Notes: generated by a model not told the origin, from the sequence alone. Positions 19,396-28,829 are shown, numbered from the stretch's first letter. The stretch is DNA of 64,000 bases from Planctomycetaceae bacterium (GCA_018699955.1 JABISG010000096.1:1-64000); one strand, 5' to 3'. Translations and numbers: made by a program.

Positions 19396-20115
19396 TCATT
19401 CTGGCTCTTCGCTTGGGCCGACGAACTCTTCCGCAAATGCGTTGAGAATGATTACCTCGACGCGATCTAACTTCGCCGCTTGCTCGTCTTCGGTTTGCGA
19501 GAGTGGATCGTTGTCCGCCATGGCATCGACCCGCATCCGTCTGTAATCGACCCCCTGCCCCACCAGAAAGTGATAAACTTTTCGGCCGCGCGCGTAGGTG
19601 AGGGCGATTTTGTCGGCGTACTGGCTGTCGGCAGGCAGCGGCGTTTTCGACGCGTAAACGCGAATGACAACCTTATTCGGTTTTCCCACCAGTTCCGCAG
19701 CGACCGCATTCAATTCCGGTCGCGCATCGTCGGTGAAATCGACGGCGAATGGTGGATAAAACACCGGACGGCCCGCTAGTCGAGATTCTCCCTCCCGAGT
19801 CCGGAAGACTTTCAAGTCGTCGCCTTCGACCGAAGGGTGCCGAACCCCGTTTCTACCATCGTCTTCATTCGTAAACGAGCCTAACGTCTCCAGGTTCGTC
19901 ACCAGAGCGTTGAGGGGGAACTGTTTTCCCGGTGGGGTGTGGGCGGCGGTCTCGTATCCAAGCTTCTCATACAACGCACTGAGGATCGCCTGGTATTTTG
20001 CTTCCGCCACGACGTCGCTGAGCGAGACGAGCATGATGAAGAACGTCAGCAGCAGCGACATCATGTCGCCGTACGTGACAACCCATTCTGGTACGCCGGG
20101 GGCATCGTCTTCCAT
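19396..20115 (-). CDS. MotB/OmpA-family membrane protein
   Basis: The 239-residue protein begins with the MotB plug signature PEWVVTYGDMMSLLLTFFIM, including Asp17, the residue that carries protons in MotB stators. The C-terminal half (VFYPPFAVDFTDDARPELNAVAAEL, then VIRVYASKTPLP and YARGRKVYHFLVGQGVD) matches the OmpA-like peptidoglycan-binding domain. MotB pairs with MotA to drive flagella; no motA is adjacent, so this may be part of a split stator pair or of a different ion-driven transporter. The product is on the inner membrane with the C-terminus in the periplasm. Confidence 0.85.
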   Translation of the reverse strand: MEDDAPGVPEWVVTYGDMMSLLLTFFIMLVSLSDVVAEAKYQAILSALYEKLGYETAAHTPPGKQFPLNALVTNLETLGSFTNEDDGRNGVRHPSVEGDDLKVFRTREGESRLAGRPVFYPPFAVDFTDDARPELNAVAAELVGKPNKVVIRVYASKTPLPADSQYADKIALTYARGRKVYHFLVGQGVDYRRMRVDAMADNDPLSQTEDEQAAKLDRVEVIILNAFAEEFVGPSEEPE

Positions 20116-20323
20116 GACCGGTTCTTCTCGGGGCGGCAGAATCTCAGCAATGTACGTCTGCAGAACAGAGCCGAGAGGGAATTGGAGTCGCGCTCATATT
20201 GTAGGAACGCCTACTCGCAAATCGGACTGCCGGGGCCGACGGCCACAGCTGAAGTTGCTTTGCCGGAATCGGTATTGGTCAGGTTCGTCCGGTTAGGCAA
20301 TTCTGGCAAACTGCCGTCGAGAG

Positions 20324-21544
20324 TTACGGCTTGACGATGTTGCCGTCTCGCTGTCGGACATTGCCCCAGAACATGTCGAAGGGCGGGTCATCTTCGATGG
20401 GAAAACTGGCAGCCAGATCTTCGTCCAAGTCGATACCCAATCCCGGTTTGTCGTTGGCCCAGTAGTAACCCTCTTTCAACTCCGGACAGCCGGGGAAGAC
20501 GTCTTGTTCGGCCTGCGTGAATTCTCGTGCTTCCTGAATGCCGAAATTCGGGCTGCTCAGATCGAGATGCACGTGGGCCGCGTGTCCCACCGGAGAGACA
20601 TCGCCCGGACCGTGCCACGCCGTGCGGACACGAAAGAACTCGCACAACGCCGCAATCTTGCGGGCCATTGTCAGCCCGCCTACCTGCGAGATGTGCACGC
20701 GAATGAAGTCGATCAACCGTTCGCTGACGAGCGAAACCCATTCGTTGGGATTATTGAACAATTCGCCCATTGCGATCGGTGTGCTCGATTGGGCTCGCAA
20801 GTGTTGGAAGTAACCAATGTCTTCCGGGCTGAAGGGATCTTCGAGGAAGAACAGTCGATACGGCTCCAGATCTTTCGCCATTTGGATCGCCAGAATGGGT
20901 GGAACGCGTTCGTGGACATCGTGTATCAATTCCACTTCGTCGCCCAACTGCGACCGCAAATGATCGAATAAACACGGAACGAGTCGGGCATAGGGACCCG
21001 GTTCGAAGAGCTCGACGCGCTGGTTTTCGGGCAGTGGATCCTCGCCAGCAGATTCGTTTGTTCCATAGGTGGTGTAACCGGGAACAGCCACCTGCGCCCG
21101 CACGTGGCGATAGCCGGCTTCCATAAACTCACGCACCCGGTCTTCCACTTCTTTAAAATTCTCGCCGGTGGCGTGACGGTACGTATCGACCGCCGTGCGG
21201 ACCTTGCCTCCGAAAAGCCGATAGAGCGGTAAATCGGCCGTCTTCCCCAGAATATCCCAACAGGCCATGTCCACGCCGCTCATGGCATTGTTCAGCACCG
21301 GTCCGTTTCGCCAATAGGAACTGACGAACGACGACTGCCAGATGTCTTCGATTTCCAGCGGGTTCTTGCCGATGAGAAACGGCTTGAGATACTCATCGAC
21401 GGCCGATGCAACGGTTCGCGCCCGTTGGGTATAGGTCGCACACCCCAGTCCGTGGAGTCCCGGTTGATCCGTCATGACCTTTACTACGACAAGCCGGATT
21501 CCTGCGGGGGCCGTCAGAATCGTTTGGATATCGGTGATCTTCAC
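20324..21544 (-). CDS. Mandelate racemase/muconate lactonizing family, mannonate dehydratase-like
   Basis: The 406-residue protein belongs to the enolase superfamily, mannonate dehydratase (RspA/ManD) branch. Motifs include AMSGVDMACWDILGK, ELIHDVHERV for the first metal ligands, FFLEDPFSPED, PIAMGELFNNP and, at the C-terminal end, TAWHGPGDVSPVGHAAHVH. These enzymes dehydrate acid sugars such as mannonate, though some members have little activity, so the substrate is uncertain. A GTG start at 21542-21544 is chosen, with AAGGA upstream; the frame continues to 21712 without homology. It is transcribed away from the lipoprotein gene. Confidence 0.85.
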   Translation of the reverse strand: MKITDIQTILTAPAGIRLVVVKVMTDQPGLHGLGCATYTQRARTVASAVDEYLKPFLIGKNPLEIEDIWQSSFVSSYWRNGPVLNNAMSGVDMACWDILGKTADLPLYRLFGGKVRTAVDTYRHATGENFKEVEDRVREFMEAGYRHVRAQVAVPGYTTYGTNESAGEDPLPENQRVELFEPGPYARLVPCLFDHLRSQLGDEVELIHDVHERVPPILAIQMAKDLEPYRLFFLEDPFSPEDIGYFQHLRAQSSTPIAMGELFNNPNEWVSLVSERLIDFIRVHISQVGGLTMARKIAALCEFFRVRTAWHGPGDVSPVGHAAHVHLDLSSPNFGIQEAREFTQAEQDVFPGCPELKEGYYWANDKPGLGIDLDEDLAASFPIEDDPPFDMFWGNVRQRDGNIVKP

Positions 21545-21663
21545 GTCACTGTCCTTTGGGGATGCGGTCGTTCGGGGCTGAGTGCCAACGTGCTGCCACA
21601 CGCCGGCGCTGCGATACTGCCGCCCAAAACTGTCCGTGTCAACCATTCGCGCCGTTGCTCGAT

Positions 21664-21687
21664 CCCCCGGGCCGCAGCCCGAGGGGC
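21664..21687. repeat. Palindromic repeat in a divergent gap
   Basis: The stretch ccccc gggc cgca gcccg agggg is an imperfect hairpin of the same general design as the cccacggg elements at 19356 and 57656 (the word ccgcagcccg followed by ggggcttt). It lies in the gap 21545-21928 between divergent genes; no other feature is supported there. Confidence 0.5.
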
Positions 21688-21928
21688 TTTGCTGCGCGAC
21701 GTAAAGATTCACAATTCATGCTTGCCAGCAGAGTTTGACTTGCCGGAAAACCTTGCGCCGTTTAACCGCGTGATCCATTATGCCTGAGTCGTCGTGATTG
21801 CCGATGCTCCATCAAAAGCGGTCACAGCAAGACGGTTGGAGTCAGACGGAAACTTCGGAATCGTCGATAGAAGTCCTACAGGTCGAACCCCCGATCGCAA
21901 AACGACCTTTACGTCCAGACCTCGACAG

Positions 21929-23830
21929 ATGAGGAAGTTTACCGTGAATCCGCCAACCCGATTTCGGCACCTCGGTGTGCATGCGCGTTGTTTCGTTCTT
22001 CTCGTAGCAACCGGTCTCATTGCCGGATGCACGGGCGGCCCGAAGCTCAGCCTGACCTCTCCCTCCACATGGCCCGGGGCCAGTCAGGTGGCGGGCGCTG
22101 GAAATAAGGTCGGTGGATGGGTGTCGGAAAAGGCCCAATCCCGGAGGGCGCGCAAGCAGGCGAAGGCGGCAGCAGTGGCGCGAAGAGAATCGAGCCGAGC
22201 CACAACGAACGACGAGACGAACAGCAAACTCCGCGCGATCTTCACTCAGGGCAACGACCGCGGGGCCAACCAACCGGCAGATCCGTTCCTGGCACAGACG
22301 GCTCAGGCCAATCAGAAAGTCGCAAGCGCTTCTCATTCCAACAACAACACTAAGAACGATCGTCTTCCGAACGATCGCCGCGAGGCCAACCTGAAATCGG
22401 CCGCGCATTCTGTTGACGGCCCAAAAGTTCCGGCGCCGAAACAATCCGCTCCGATCGATCCAAACGTCAATCCGTTCGCCGATCTCGCTAATTCCCGCAA
22501 CATACCGCCGACGAAAATACGTGAGAAGAGTTCTGTCGACAACCCATTTGCAGGTGGAATCGACACACAACTGGCGCAACTCCGCGAGCAGGCAGGTCGC
22601 AGCGAAACGCCAGCGACACGGAACGAATTGCCCATCGAGCGAAACCCATTGCGTGATGCCATATTGGGCGATGCTGTTCTTGAAGACAGTGTTCTTGAAG
22701 ACAGCGCAGTTATCGAAGACAGTGCAGACGAACCGCAGGCGGGACAAACCACTTTGCCCAATGACGCGATCGTACCGATCATCGAAGACGTTGTTCCACC
22801 GGTCGATAAAATTGAAGTGCCAGTCGTGAATATTGATGAACCGGCTGATATCGAGGAGCCTCCCGTTGGCCGAGCCGTTGGCCGAGCCGTTGTTCGGTCG
22901 GGTGATTTCGCCGACGAGTTGCTTCCCGAGTGGGCTCGCGAGCCGTCGCCACAACCAGAACAACGTGAGACTTTGCCGTCGAAAGAGACACAATCTTTCG
23001 CGAATCAGCAAATCGATCCAGCAAACGAAACCCCGTTCATTCCATCCGAAGAGTCACCGGCAGCGGATCGGATTCACGTGGCAAGAAACGCCATCGAAAC
23101 GCCGTTGACCGAAATTGAAATTGATCCGTCTCCGGTCATCATCTCCCCTCGATTCCGATCGGGGAACCCGATCGACAATGCCGAAGCGGCGGGGCGGGTT
23201 GAGTTCGTGTCACCGCCTCCCGCCGATGTGATCGCCCCTCCCGTAGATGTGGTTGCCATTGAAGAGCACGGCAGCCTACCGGAAAGTGACGATGCCTTCG
23301 GCGAGATGATCGTCGAGTCAGATTCCCTTCCATCGGGTTTTGCCGAATGGCACGGAAACGATGGCGGGTACGCGACTCTTCGGACAAACACGCCTCTCAA
23401 TGCACAGGAAGTGAGTTCCTCATCAAACGCGGGCGTTCCGGCCCGATTGGCGGTCAATTCGCGACCAGTTGCGACAGCTCCCGTTCCTGCTGCGACGGAC
23501 GCTGAAAGCAGCGACCAAAATCCATTCGTCGTTCGCCCGCATCTCCTGCGAGAGATTCCGTCTTCCGGGACTGCGATTGATGATGTGAAAGACGCAAATG
23601 AGCAAGCGGAACCACTGTCCGATCCGTTCGTGTTTCCCCAATCGAACACCGACGGCGATCAGGCTCTCGAAAGCTCACTGGATTCGATCAGTTGGGATCC
23701 TGAAACGGAACCAGGCGCAGCAGCGGCGGGGAATTCGCTGTTTGAATCAACCGCGATGATCGGACTGTTGATCGGTGTGGTCTGCCTGATCGGGTTGGCG
23801 CTGATTCGGCGGATGTACACAACGGCCTGA
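21929..23830 (+). CDS. Long lipoprotein with C-terminal membrane helix
   Basis: The 633-residue protein has a lipoprotein signal (RCFVLLVATGLIAGC, lipobox LIAGC near residue 31) and, at the very end, a membrane helix (MIGLLIGVVCLIGLALIRRMY). The 560 residues between are disordered-looking, rich in Pro, Glu, Asp, Asn and Ser, with short repeats such as VLEDS twice and GRAV twice, and recurring NPFA/NPFV/DPF words. Two membrane attachments at opposite ends suggest a tether across the periplasm or a loop on the membrane. The frame runs back to 21794 but the ATG at 21929 gives the lipoprotein leader. I know no family. Confidence 0.75.
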   Translation: MRKFTVNPPTRFRHLGVHARCFVLLVATGLIAGCTGGPKLSLTSPSTWPGASQVAGAGNKVGGWVSEKAQSRRARKQAKAAAVARRESSRATTNDETNSKLRAIFTQGNDRGANQPADPFLAQTAQANQKVASASHSNNNTKNDRLPNDRREANLKSAAHSVDGPKVPAPKQSAPIDPNVNPFADLANSRNIPPTKIREKSSVDNPFAGGIDTQLAQLREQAGRSETPATRNELPIERNPLRDAILGDAVLEDSVLEDSAVIEDSADEPQAGQTTLPNDAIVPIIEDVVPPVDKIEVPVVNIDEPADIEEPPVGRAVGRAVVRSGDFADELLPEWAREPSPQPEQRETLPSKETQSFANQQIDPANETPFIPSEESPAADRIHVARNAIETPLTEIEIDPSPVIISPRFRSGNPIDNAEAAGRVEFVSPPPADVIAPPVDVVAIEEHGSLPESDDAFGEMIVESDSLPSGFAEWHGNDGGYATLRTNTPLNAQEVSSSSNAGVPARLAVNSRPVATAPVPAATDAESSDQNPFVVRPHLLREIPSSGTAIDDVKDANEQAEPLSDPFVFPQSNTDGDQALESSLDSISWDPETEPGAAAAGNSLFESTAMIGLLIGVVCLIGLALIRRMYTTA

Positions 23831-24144
23831 ATTGTCGTTTGCGGAGGTAAATCCCCCCGCCCGACTGAAAGTCGCAGCCCGCGAGGCGAACTCGATCTCT
23901 CGTGGGGATTGCGCCTGTTCACTCCGTTTTTCGGTGGTGACTTGCCAATAAATCGCCCGCATCGCGCCGCGCCGTGTCCTATATTTGAATTGCAGTGCCA
24001 TGCCCTGTGATTCACGAAAGGACCGAATAGACGCGCCGATTGAAGGGCGCAACGATCTCGGCATCCTTTGAGTCCAGTGCATGGACTTTCTGCCCAAAGC
24101 TTGGCCGGTCGAACCATTTGAAACCGCAGACGGGAGTTTTGCCG
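23831..24144. other. 314-bp gap
   Basis: An inverted repeat with 7-base arms (aatcccc at 23850-23856, ggggatt at 23904-23910) may end transcription of the lipoprotein gene. Nothing else is supported. Confidence 0.4.
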
Positions 24145-24504
24145 ATGACATCGGATCCCTGGAGTCGCCCCACCGTGCACGAGTTGCACGAAGTGTTGGA
24201 GAGCATTGAAAAACGCGACGGATTGAGCGAACGCGAGGTCGAACGGCTGGAACTGGCCGTCCCGGCAGAAATCACCACGTCCCGCGGCAATACCGTCTCG
24301 GCGATGACCCGCGAAGTCAGCCGTGCCGGCATCGGCCTGTTGCACCGAGGCTCCATTACCCCGGGGCGTGTGACGGTAAAAATGGCCAGTGAAACGCGGG
24401 AATTCACTTATCACGTTGAGCTTGAATGGTGTTATCCCTGCGAAAACGGCATGTTCATGAGCGGCGGACCGTTTCTACAGACCGATGAAGAAGACGACGA
24501 ATAA
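24145..24504 (+). CDS. PilZ-like domain protein
   Basis: The 119-residue protein has a helical N-terminus (HELHEVLESIEKRDGLSEREVERL) followed by a beta-rich domain with RGNTVSAMTREVSRAGIGLLH and PGRVTVKM. The spacing of an Arg and an (D/N)xSxxG-like VSRAG resembles PilZ domains, which bind cyclic-di-GMP, but the RxxxR and DxSxxG motifs are not canonical, so nucleotide binding is uncertain. The ATG at 24145 is preferred over an upstream TTG. A perfect hairpin follows, then a promoter for the next gene, so it is probably its own unit. Confidence 0.6.
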   Translation: MTSDPWSRPTVHELHEVLESIEKRDGLSEREVERLELAVPAEITTSRGNTVSAMTREVSRAGIGLLHRGSITPGRVTVKMASETREFTYHVELEWCYPCENGMFMSGGPFLQTDEEDDE

Positions 24505-24524
24505 GATTGCCCAAAGCGAGCCGT

Positions 24525-24560
24525 AAGCCCAAGCCCTCAGCCTGCTGTCGGCTTGGGCTT
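24525..24560 (+). terminator. Intrinsic terminator-like hairpin
   Basis: Perfect 11-bp arms aagcccaagcc (24525-24535) and ggcttgggctt (24550-24560) enclose a 14-base loop and are followed by ctgcgtttgt, 20 bp after the PilZ-like gene. Confidence 0.65.
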
Positions 24561-24584
24561 CTGCGTTTGTAATCGACGCACGGC

Positions 24585-24613
24585 TTGACGGTTTTTTGCC
24601 GTCTACCTATACT
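24585..24613 (+). promoter_or_regulatory. Sigma-70-type promoter
   Basis: TTGACG at 24585-24590 and TATACT at 24608-24613 are separated by exactly 17 bases and lie 35 bp before the ATG of the membrane TPR protein, downstream of a terminator-like hairpin. This is the best promoter match I found in the window. Confidence 0.65.
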
Positions 24614-24647
24614 CGCGCTGACCGCCAACCGGAAGCGAGAGTACCCG

Positions 24648-25616
24648 ATGAAAAGCGAAGAACGGCACGAACTGAAGTCCAACGAGCTGGAGAAACTGTC
24701 GGCCAGATTGCAGCCGATTTTCGATCAGTACGGGATGCACATCGTACTGGCTATTAGCGCGGCCATAGCCATTGGCGCCGCAGCAATGTTCTGGAATCGA
24801 ACCAGTTCGGCAGAAAAGACGGCCGGTTGGACCGAACTGAGAGCCGCAGTTACGGCAAGGTCCGCCGAGAAGTTTCTCGAAGTCGCCGAAGACGAAACGC
24901 TGTCGAAGAAGCCAGTCTCAGCTTGGGCGCATCTTCGGGCCGCCGAACGCTACTTGGAAACCGGAATTCAGCAATCGCTGGAAAACCGTGAAGGCGAACG
25001 CGGATTGGTTTCCGACCTGGACGAAGCCCGCAAGAACTTCGACCTGGCACTGGAAGCGGCCCCCGCCAAGAGCAACTTGCAGGAACGGGCATTGTACGGC
25101 TTGGGACGTTGCCTGGAAACGATGGCCGGCGTTAACCAGCGCACCGACGCTGCGAACAGTGAAACTGCCGACCTGCTCGCAGAAGCGGTCAAAGCCTACG
25201 AGAAACTGCTCAGCGAATACCCGGATTCTGCATACAACCAGAAACGATACGAAGAGGAAGAACTCGGAAACCTCGAACGGCATCGAGATTTCTTGAAGTC
25301 CGAAAAAGCGAGCATTTTTTATGCTTGGTTCAGAACACAAAATCCGAAACCGGAAGATCGTCGCAGCCCGCTCGACGGCATGCCGACGGATCATCCGCCC
25401 TTCGGTAGCGGCCCGGTCACGCTGCCGCCCATTCCCGAGGGGTTGCGGCTACTCGATGACGACGCCGAAGCCGGCCCGGAATTTCCCGGGACTGAACAAG
25501 AAACGCCGGAAGGTGAATCGAGCGGCACCGCACCTGCCCCGAAGCCATCCGCCCCCGTCTCCAAGACGCCGGCAGAGACTAATAATGGCGATGACGAGAA
25601 GAAGGACGGCGAGTAA
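24648..25616 (+). CDS. Membrane-anchored TPR protein, YfgM-like
   Basis: The 322-residue protein has a cytoplasmic N-terminal segment, one membrane helix (MHIVLAISAAIAIGAAAMFW at about residues 30-49), then helical repeats of TPR type including ARKNFDLALEAAPAKS, ERALYGLGRCLETMAG and AVKAYEKLLSEYPDSAYN. This resembles YfgM, an inner membrane protein that works with chaperone PpiD, though only the topology and TPR pattern support it. The last 80 residues are proline- and glutamate-rich and probably disordered. It has its own promoter at 24585 and lies 80 bp before rluD. Confidence 0.7.
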   Translation: MKSEERHELKSNELEKLSARLQPIFDQYGMHIVLAISAAIAIGAAAMFWNRTSSAEKTAGWTELRAAVTARSAEKFLEVAEDETLSKKPVSAWAHLRAAERYLETGIQQSLENREGERGLVSDLDEARKNFDLALEAAPAKSNLQERALYGLGRCLETMAGVNQRTDAANSETADLLAEAVKAYEKLLSEYPDSAYNQKRYEEEELGNLERHRDFLKSEKASIFYAWFRTQNPKPEDRRSPLDGMPTDHPPFGSGPVTLPPIPEGLRLLDDDAEAGPEFPGTEQETPEGESSGTAPAPKPSAPVSKTPAETNNGDDEKKDGE

Positions 25617-25626
25617 TCGACTCTCT

Positions 25627-25659
25627 GTGTGGTTGAAATGGCGTGGTGTGGTTGAAATG
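25627..25659 (+). repeat. Short direct repeat before the RluD-type gene
   Basis: The 14-base word gtgtggttgaaatg occurs at 25627-25640 and again at 25646-25659, a 19-bp period, between two genes of one transcription unit. It may be a simple duplication. Confidence 0.7.
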
Positions 25660-25696
25660 ACACGCACAGTTCCCTCCCCGCCGCTTCTGATGTCCG

Positions 25697-26800
25697 ATGA
25701 ATGACGCGACGCCGCCAAGCGATGACGACCTGCCGGTCAGCGAAGTCGCTCTCTCGTCATCCGACCCAATCGAGTTGACCGTCGAAGCGCGCGCACACGG
25801 CTGGCGGATCGATCACTATCTCAGCCGACTGTTCCCCAACTACAGCCGATCGTTGTTTCAACGGGCCATTGAAACAAAGACCGTGTTGATCAACGGCCTT
25901 TCGGTGAAAAGTTCCCGACGACTGCGCGTGAACGATCGCGTCTCCGTCCGGCTGCCGGAACTACCCGACAGCAGTCTGCCGGCCGAAGATATTCCGCTCG
26001 ACGTGCTGCACGAAGACGATTCGCTGATTCTCCTGAACAAACGGGCCGGCATGATAGTGCATCCCGGCAAGGGCAATTACGGGGGAACGTTGGCGGCAGC
26101 GCTGCAGTTTCACTTCGATCAACTCAGTGACGTCGCCGGGCAGTTTCGGCCGGGGATCGTGCATCGCCTCGACCGCGACACCACCGGCGTCATCGTTATC
26201 GCCAAAGACAATCAGGTTCACAGCAAACTCAGCAAACAGTTCGAAGAACGCACCGTCAAGAAAGAATACCGGGCCATCGTTTGGGGCGAGGTCGAATTCG
26301 ACAGTGACTACATCGAAACCCACGTCTGCGTTCACCCAAGAGTACGCGAAAAGATGCAGGTCTGCTCGCCGGGGGGAAACGCCCGCGAAGCGAACACGTT
26401 TTACGAAACAGTCGAACGATTCCCCGGCTTCAGCTACATGCGCCTGCTGCCCCGCACCGGCCGCACGCATCAACTGCGCGTACACATGCAGCACATCGGC
26501 CATCCCATCGTTGCCGACCGCGTCTACGGCGGCCGCCCCGTATTAAAACGCACCGACGTGGAGAAAGGGCGAGCAGGGGGTGTAAACCCCTTGGTTTCTC
26601 CGACCATTGAGTCCGCTCCCACGCCAGAATCCGCCACCAGTACCGACGATACCCGTAAAGTTCTCATCGCCCGCCAGGCCCTACATGCGTTCCGTCTTGA
26701 ATTCGACCACCCGCAGAGTGGACAACGGATGGCGTTTGAGGCACCATTGCCGAAGGATTTCCAGCGTTCACTGGACGCGCTGCGAAGTCTGAAGGAATAA
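25697..26800 (+). CDS. RluD-family 23S rRNA pseudouridine synthase
   Basis: The 367-residue enzyme isomerises specific uridines in large-subunit rRNA. Residues about 35-80 form an S4 RNA-binding domain (WRIDHYLSRLFPNYSRSLFQRAI), and the catalytic motif HRLDRDTTG lies at residues 156-164 with Asp159 as the expected nucleophile. Further motifs are TGRTHQLRVHMQHIGHPIVAD and LHAFRLEFDHP. Between them, residues about 290-320 are an extra Pro/Ser/Thr-rich segment whose DNA (26560-26601) is a nested inverted repeat, suggesting an inserted repeat. RluD modifies positions 1911, 1915 and 1917 in E. coli; which positions are used here is unknown. Confidence 0.92.
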   Translation: MNDATPPSDDDLPVSEVALSSSDPIELTVEARAHGWRIDHYLSRLFPNYSRSLFQRAIETKTVLINGLSVKSSRRLRVNDRVSVRLPELPDSSLPAEDIPLDVLHEDDSLILLNKRAGMIVHPGKGNYGGTLAAALQFHFDQLSDVAGQFRPGIVHRLDRDTTGVIVIAKDNQVHSKLSKQFEERTVKKEYRAIVWGEVEFDSDYIETHVCVHPRVREKMQVCSPGGNAREANTFYETVERFPGFSYMRLLPRTGRTHQLRVHMQHIGHPIVADRVYGGRPVLKRTDVEKGRAGGVNPLVSPTIESAPTPESATSTDDTRKVLIARQALHAFRLEFDHPQSGQRMAFEAPLPKDFQRSLDALRSLKE

Positions 26801-26809
26801 TGTTCACAA

Positions 26810-26831
26810 CCCACGCGCTGTTCCCCGTGGG
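26810..26831 (+). terminator. Terminator-like hairpin after the RluD gene
   Basis: A 6-bp stem cccacg / cgtggg is followed by attttc, 10 bp after the stop of the pseudouridine synthase gene. Short stem, so moderate support. Confidence 0.45.
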
Positions 26832-26851
26832 ATTTTCAATGGATACCCAAT

Positions 26852-27718
26852 ATGCGATTAGCAAAAGTTGCCCTCGTCGATGGCGAATGTCGCGTCGGCC
26901 TGCTTGAAGACGACCAAGTCAAACTGCTCGACCTCTCCCAGGTGGACAACTGCGTCTGTCTGTCCGACGTGTTGCACTCTCCCGATCCGATCGGTCTGGC
27001 CAAATTCCTCGCCGACCCCAATACCGAACCGGTTCCGCTCAAAGAAGTGACGTTGCTGGCACCCATCTGCCATCAGGAAGTCTGGGCGGCCGGCGTCACC
27101 TACAAACGCAGCCAGGTCGCCCGCATGGAAGAATCGGAGTCGGCCGCATCGCATTACGATCTCGTTTACACGGCCGACCGCCCCGAAATATTCTTCAAGG
27201 CCGACCCGACTCGCGTCTCCGGTCCCGGCGAACCGGTCCGCGTCCGCAGCGACAGCAACTGGAGCGTCCCCGAACCGGAGTTGACACTCGTCGTCAAACC
27301 CGACGGCACGCTCGCCGGCTTTACCATCGGCAACGACATGTCGGCACGCGACATCGAAGGCGAAAACCCGCTCTACCTGCCGCAAGCCAAGTTCTACAAA
27401 CAATGCTGTGGCCTCGGCCCCTGCGTGTTGGTCCCCGAAGAAGAACTCGACCTGCCCGCAACGAAAATCATTCTCACCATCGAACGCGACGGCAGTCAGG
27501 TTTTCCAAGGTGAAACCGACCTCGGCGAAATGGCACGCAGTTTCGACGATCTCATCGACTGGCTCTTCCGCGAGCAGGATTTCCCCAACGGTGTCATGCT
27601 GCTCACCGGCACTGGAATCGTTCCACCGGACGACTTCACACTGGAAGACGGCGACACCGCATCAATCGAAATCACCGGCATCGGCACATTAACCAACCCG
27701 GTCGTCAAAGGGACATAG
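26852..27718 (+). CDS. Fumarylacetoacetate hydrolase family protein
   Basis: The 288-residue protein carries the FAH-fold signature: [13 protein letters not shown] near residue 88, the metal site [10 protein letters not shown] near residue 148, and [21 protein letters not shown] at about residues 164-184. Members split carbon-carbon bonds or dehydrate keto acids; the [16 protein letters not shown] form is close to 2-keto-3-deoxy sugar acid dehydratases of pentose breakdown. The actual substrate cannot be told from this window. The gene follows the RluD-type gene by 51 bp with a weak terminator between them and ends in a strong hairpin. Confidence 0.88.
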   Translation: MRLAKVALVDGECRVGLLEDDQVKLLDLSQVDNCVCLSDVLHSPDPIGLAKFLADPNTEPVPLKEVTLLAPICHQEVWAAGVTYKRSQVARMEESESAASHYDLVYTADRPEIFFKADPTRVSGPGEPVRVRSDSNWSVPEPELTLVVKPDGTLAGFTIGNDMSARDIEGENPLYLPQAKFYKQCCGLGPCVLVPEEELDLPATKIILTIERDGSQVFQGETDLGEMARSFDDLIDWLFREQDFPNGVMLLTGTGIVPPDDFTLEDGDTASIEITGIGTLTNPVVKGT

Positions 27719-27731
27719 TCCCGTATGTAAA

Positions 27732-27757
27732 GCCGCGACCACTGGTCGCGGCCTTTT
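27732..27757 (+). terminator. Rho-independent terminator
   Basis: A perfect 9-bp stem gccgcgacc / ggtcgcggc with a 3-base loop is followed by ctttt, 13 bp after the FAH-family stop. Stem, short loop and T-run together make this the clearest terminator in the window. Confidence 0.8.
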
Positions 27758-27785
27758 GAGACACTTCCCGGCACGGAAGGCCACC

Positions 27786-28736
27786 ATGACCAAGCACCTC
27801 AACCGCATTCACCAGACCGACTGCATCAAGGGCATGGGCAAGCTGCCCGACGGTTCGGTGGATCTCGCCTTCGCCGATCCGCCGTTCAACATTGGCTACG
27901 AATACGACGAGTACGACGACCGCCGCGAGGCCGACGAATATCTCGACTGGTCGAAACAATGGCTCACCGAAGTCACTCGCGTGCTGAAACCGGACGGCAC
28001 TTTCTGGCTGGCGATCGGCGATGAATACGCGGCCGAATTGAAGGTAATGATGACGCGCGAACTCGGCCTGACGTGCCGCAGTTGGGTCATCTGGTATTAC
28101 ACGTTCGGCGTCAACTGCAAGAACAAATTCAGCCGCTCGCACGCGCATCTGTTCCATATGGTGAAGGACGAAAAGAACTTCACTTTCAACGCCGACGATC
28201 CCGCCATCCGCATCCCATCGGCCCGGCAACTCGTTTACGGCGACAAACGCGCCAACCCCAAAGGCCGTCTGCCCGACGACACCTGGATTCTCCGCCCGCA
28301 AGACATCCCCGAGAGTTTCGGGCCGGACGAAGACACCTGGTACTTCCCCCGCGTGAACGGCACCTTCAAAGAACGCAAAGGCTGGCACGGCTGCCAAATG
28401 CCCGAGCAACTCCTCGGCCGCATCATCCGCGCCTGCTCCAACCCCAACGAAATCGTCCTCGACCCCTTCACCGGCAGCGGCACAACATTAGCCGTCGCCA
28501 AGAAACTCGACCGCCAATTCGTCGGTTACGAGCTCTCGAAAGAATACGCCGCGAATGCGAAAAGCCGACTGAAAGAAACCGAAGTCGGACAACCGTTGGA
28601 CGGTGTGGAAAATGCAATGACGAGCGCGCCGACAACAGCCAACGGGCGGAAGTTGGAAAATGTTCCGAAGACTCCAACCCGACGCAGACTTGTCAAGAAA
28701 ACGTCGGTCGTCGATAAGCAGTTTGATTTGCTGTAG
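27786..28736 (+). CDS. Beta-class DNA methyltransferase (N4/N6)
   Basis: The 316-residue protein transfers a methyl group from S-adenosylmethionine to adenine N6 or cytosine N4. Motif [10 protein letters not shown] lies at residues 31-38 and the SAM-binding motif I FTGSGTT at residues 228-234, so the order is that of beta-class enzymes. The target recognition region is between them ([16 protein letters not shown] and around). No restriction endonuclease is next to it, so it appears to be an orphan methyltransferase. The ATG at 27786 is chosen; the open frame starts at 27756. The last 60 residues are Lys/Thr-rich and beyond the catalytic fold. Confidence 0.9.
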   Translation: MTKHLNRIHQTDCIKGMGKLPDGSVDLAFADPPFNIGYEYDEYDDRREADEYLDWSKQWLTEVTRVLKPDGTFWLAIGDEYAAELKVMMTRELGLTCRSWVIWYYTFGVNCKNKFSRSHAHLFHMVKDEKNFTFNADDPAIRIPSARQLVYGDKRANPKGRLPDDTWILRPQDIPESFGPDEDTWYFPRVNGTFKERKGWHGCQMPEQLLGRIIRACSNPNEIVLDPFTGSGTTLAVAKKLDRQFVGYELSKEYAANAKSRLKETEVGQPLDGVENAMTSAPTTANGRKLENVPKTPTRRRLVKKTSVVDKQFDLL

Positions 28737-28829
28737 AGTTCAGTCAATTTGACGAGTACGGTTTGGGAACAGGCTGAAAGCCGCGTTCTGCATTCGTTCT
28801 CTGTTCATTTCTCATCATCGGCCGGGGCC

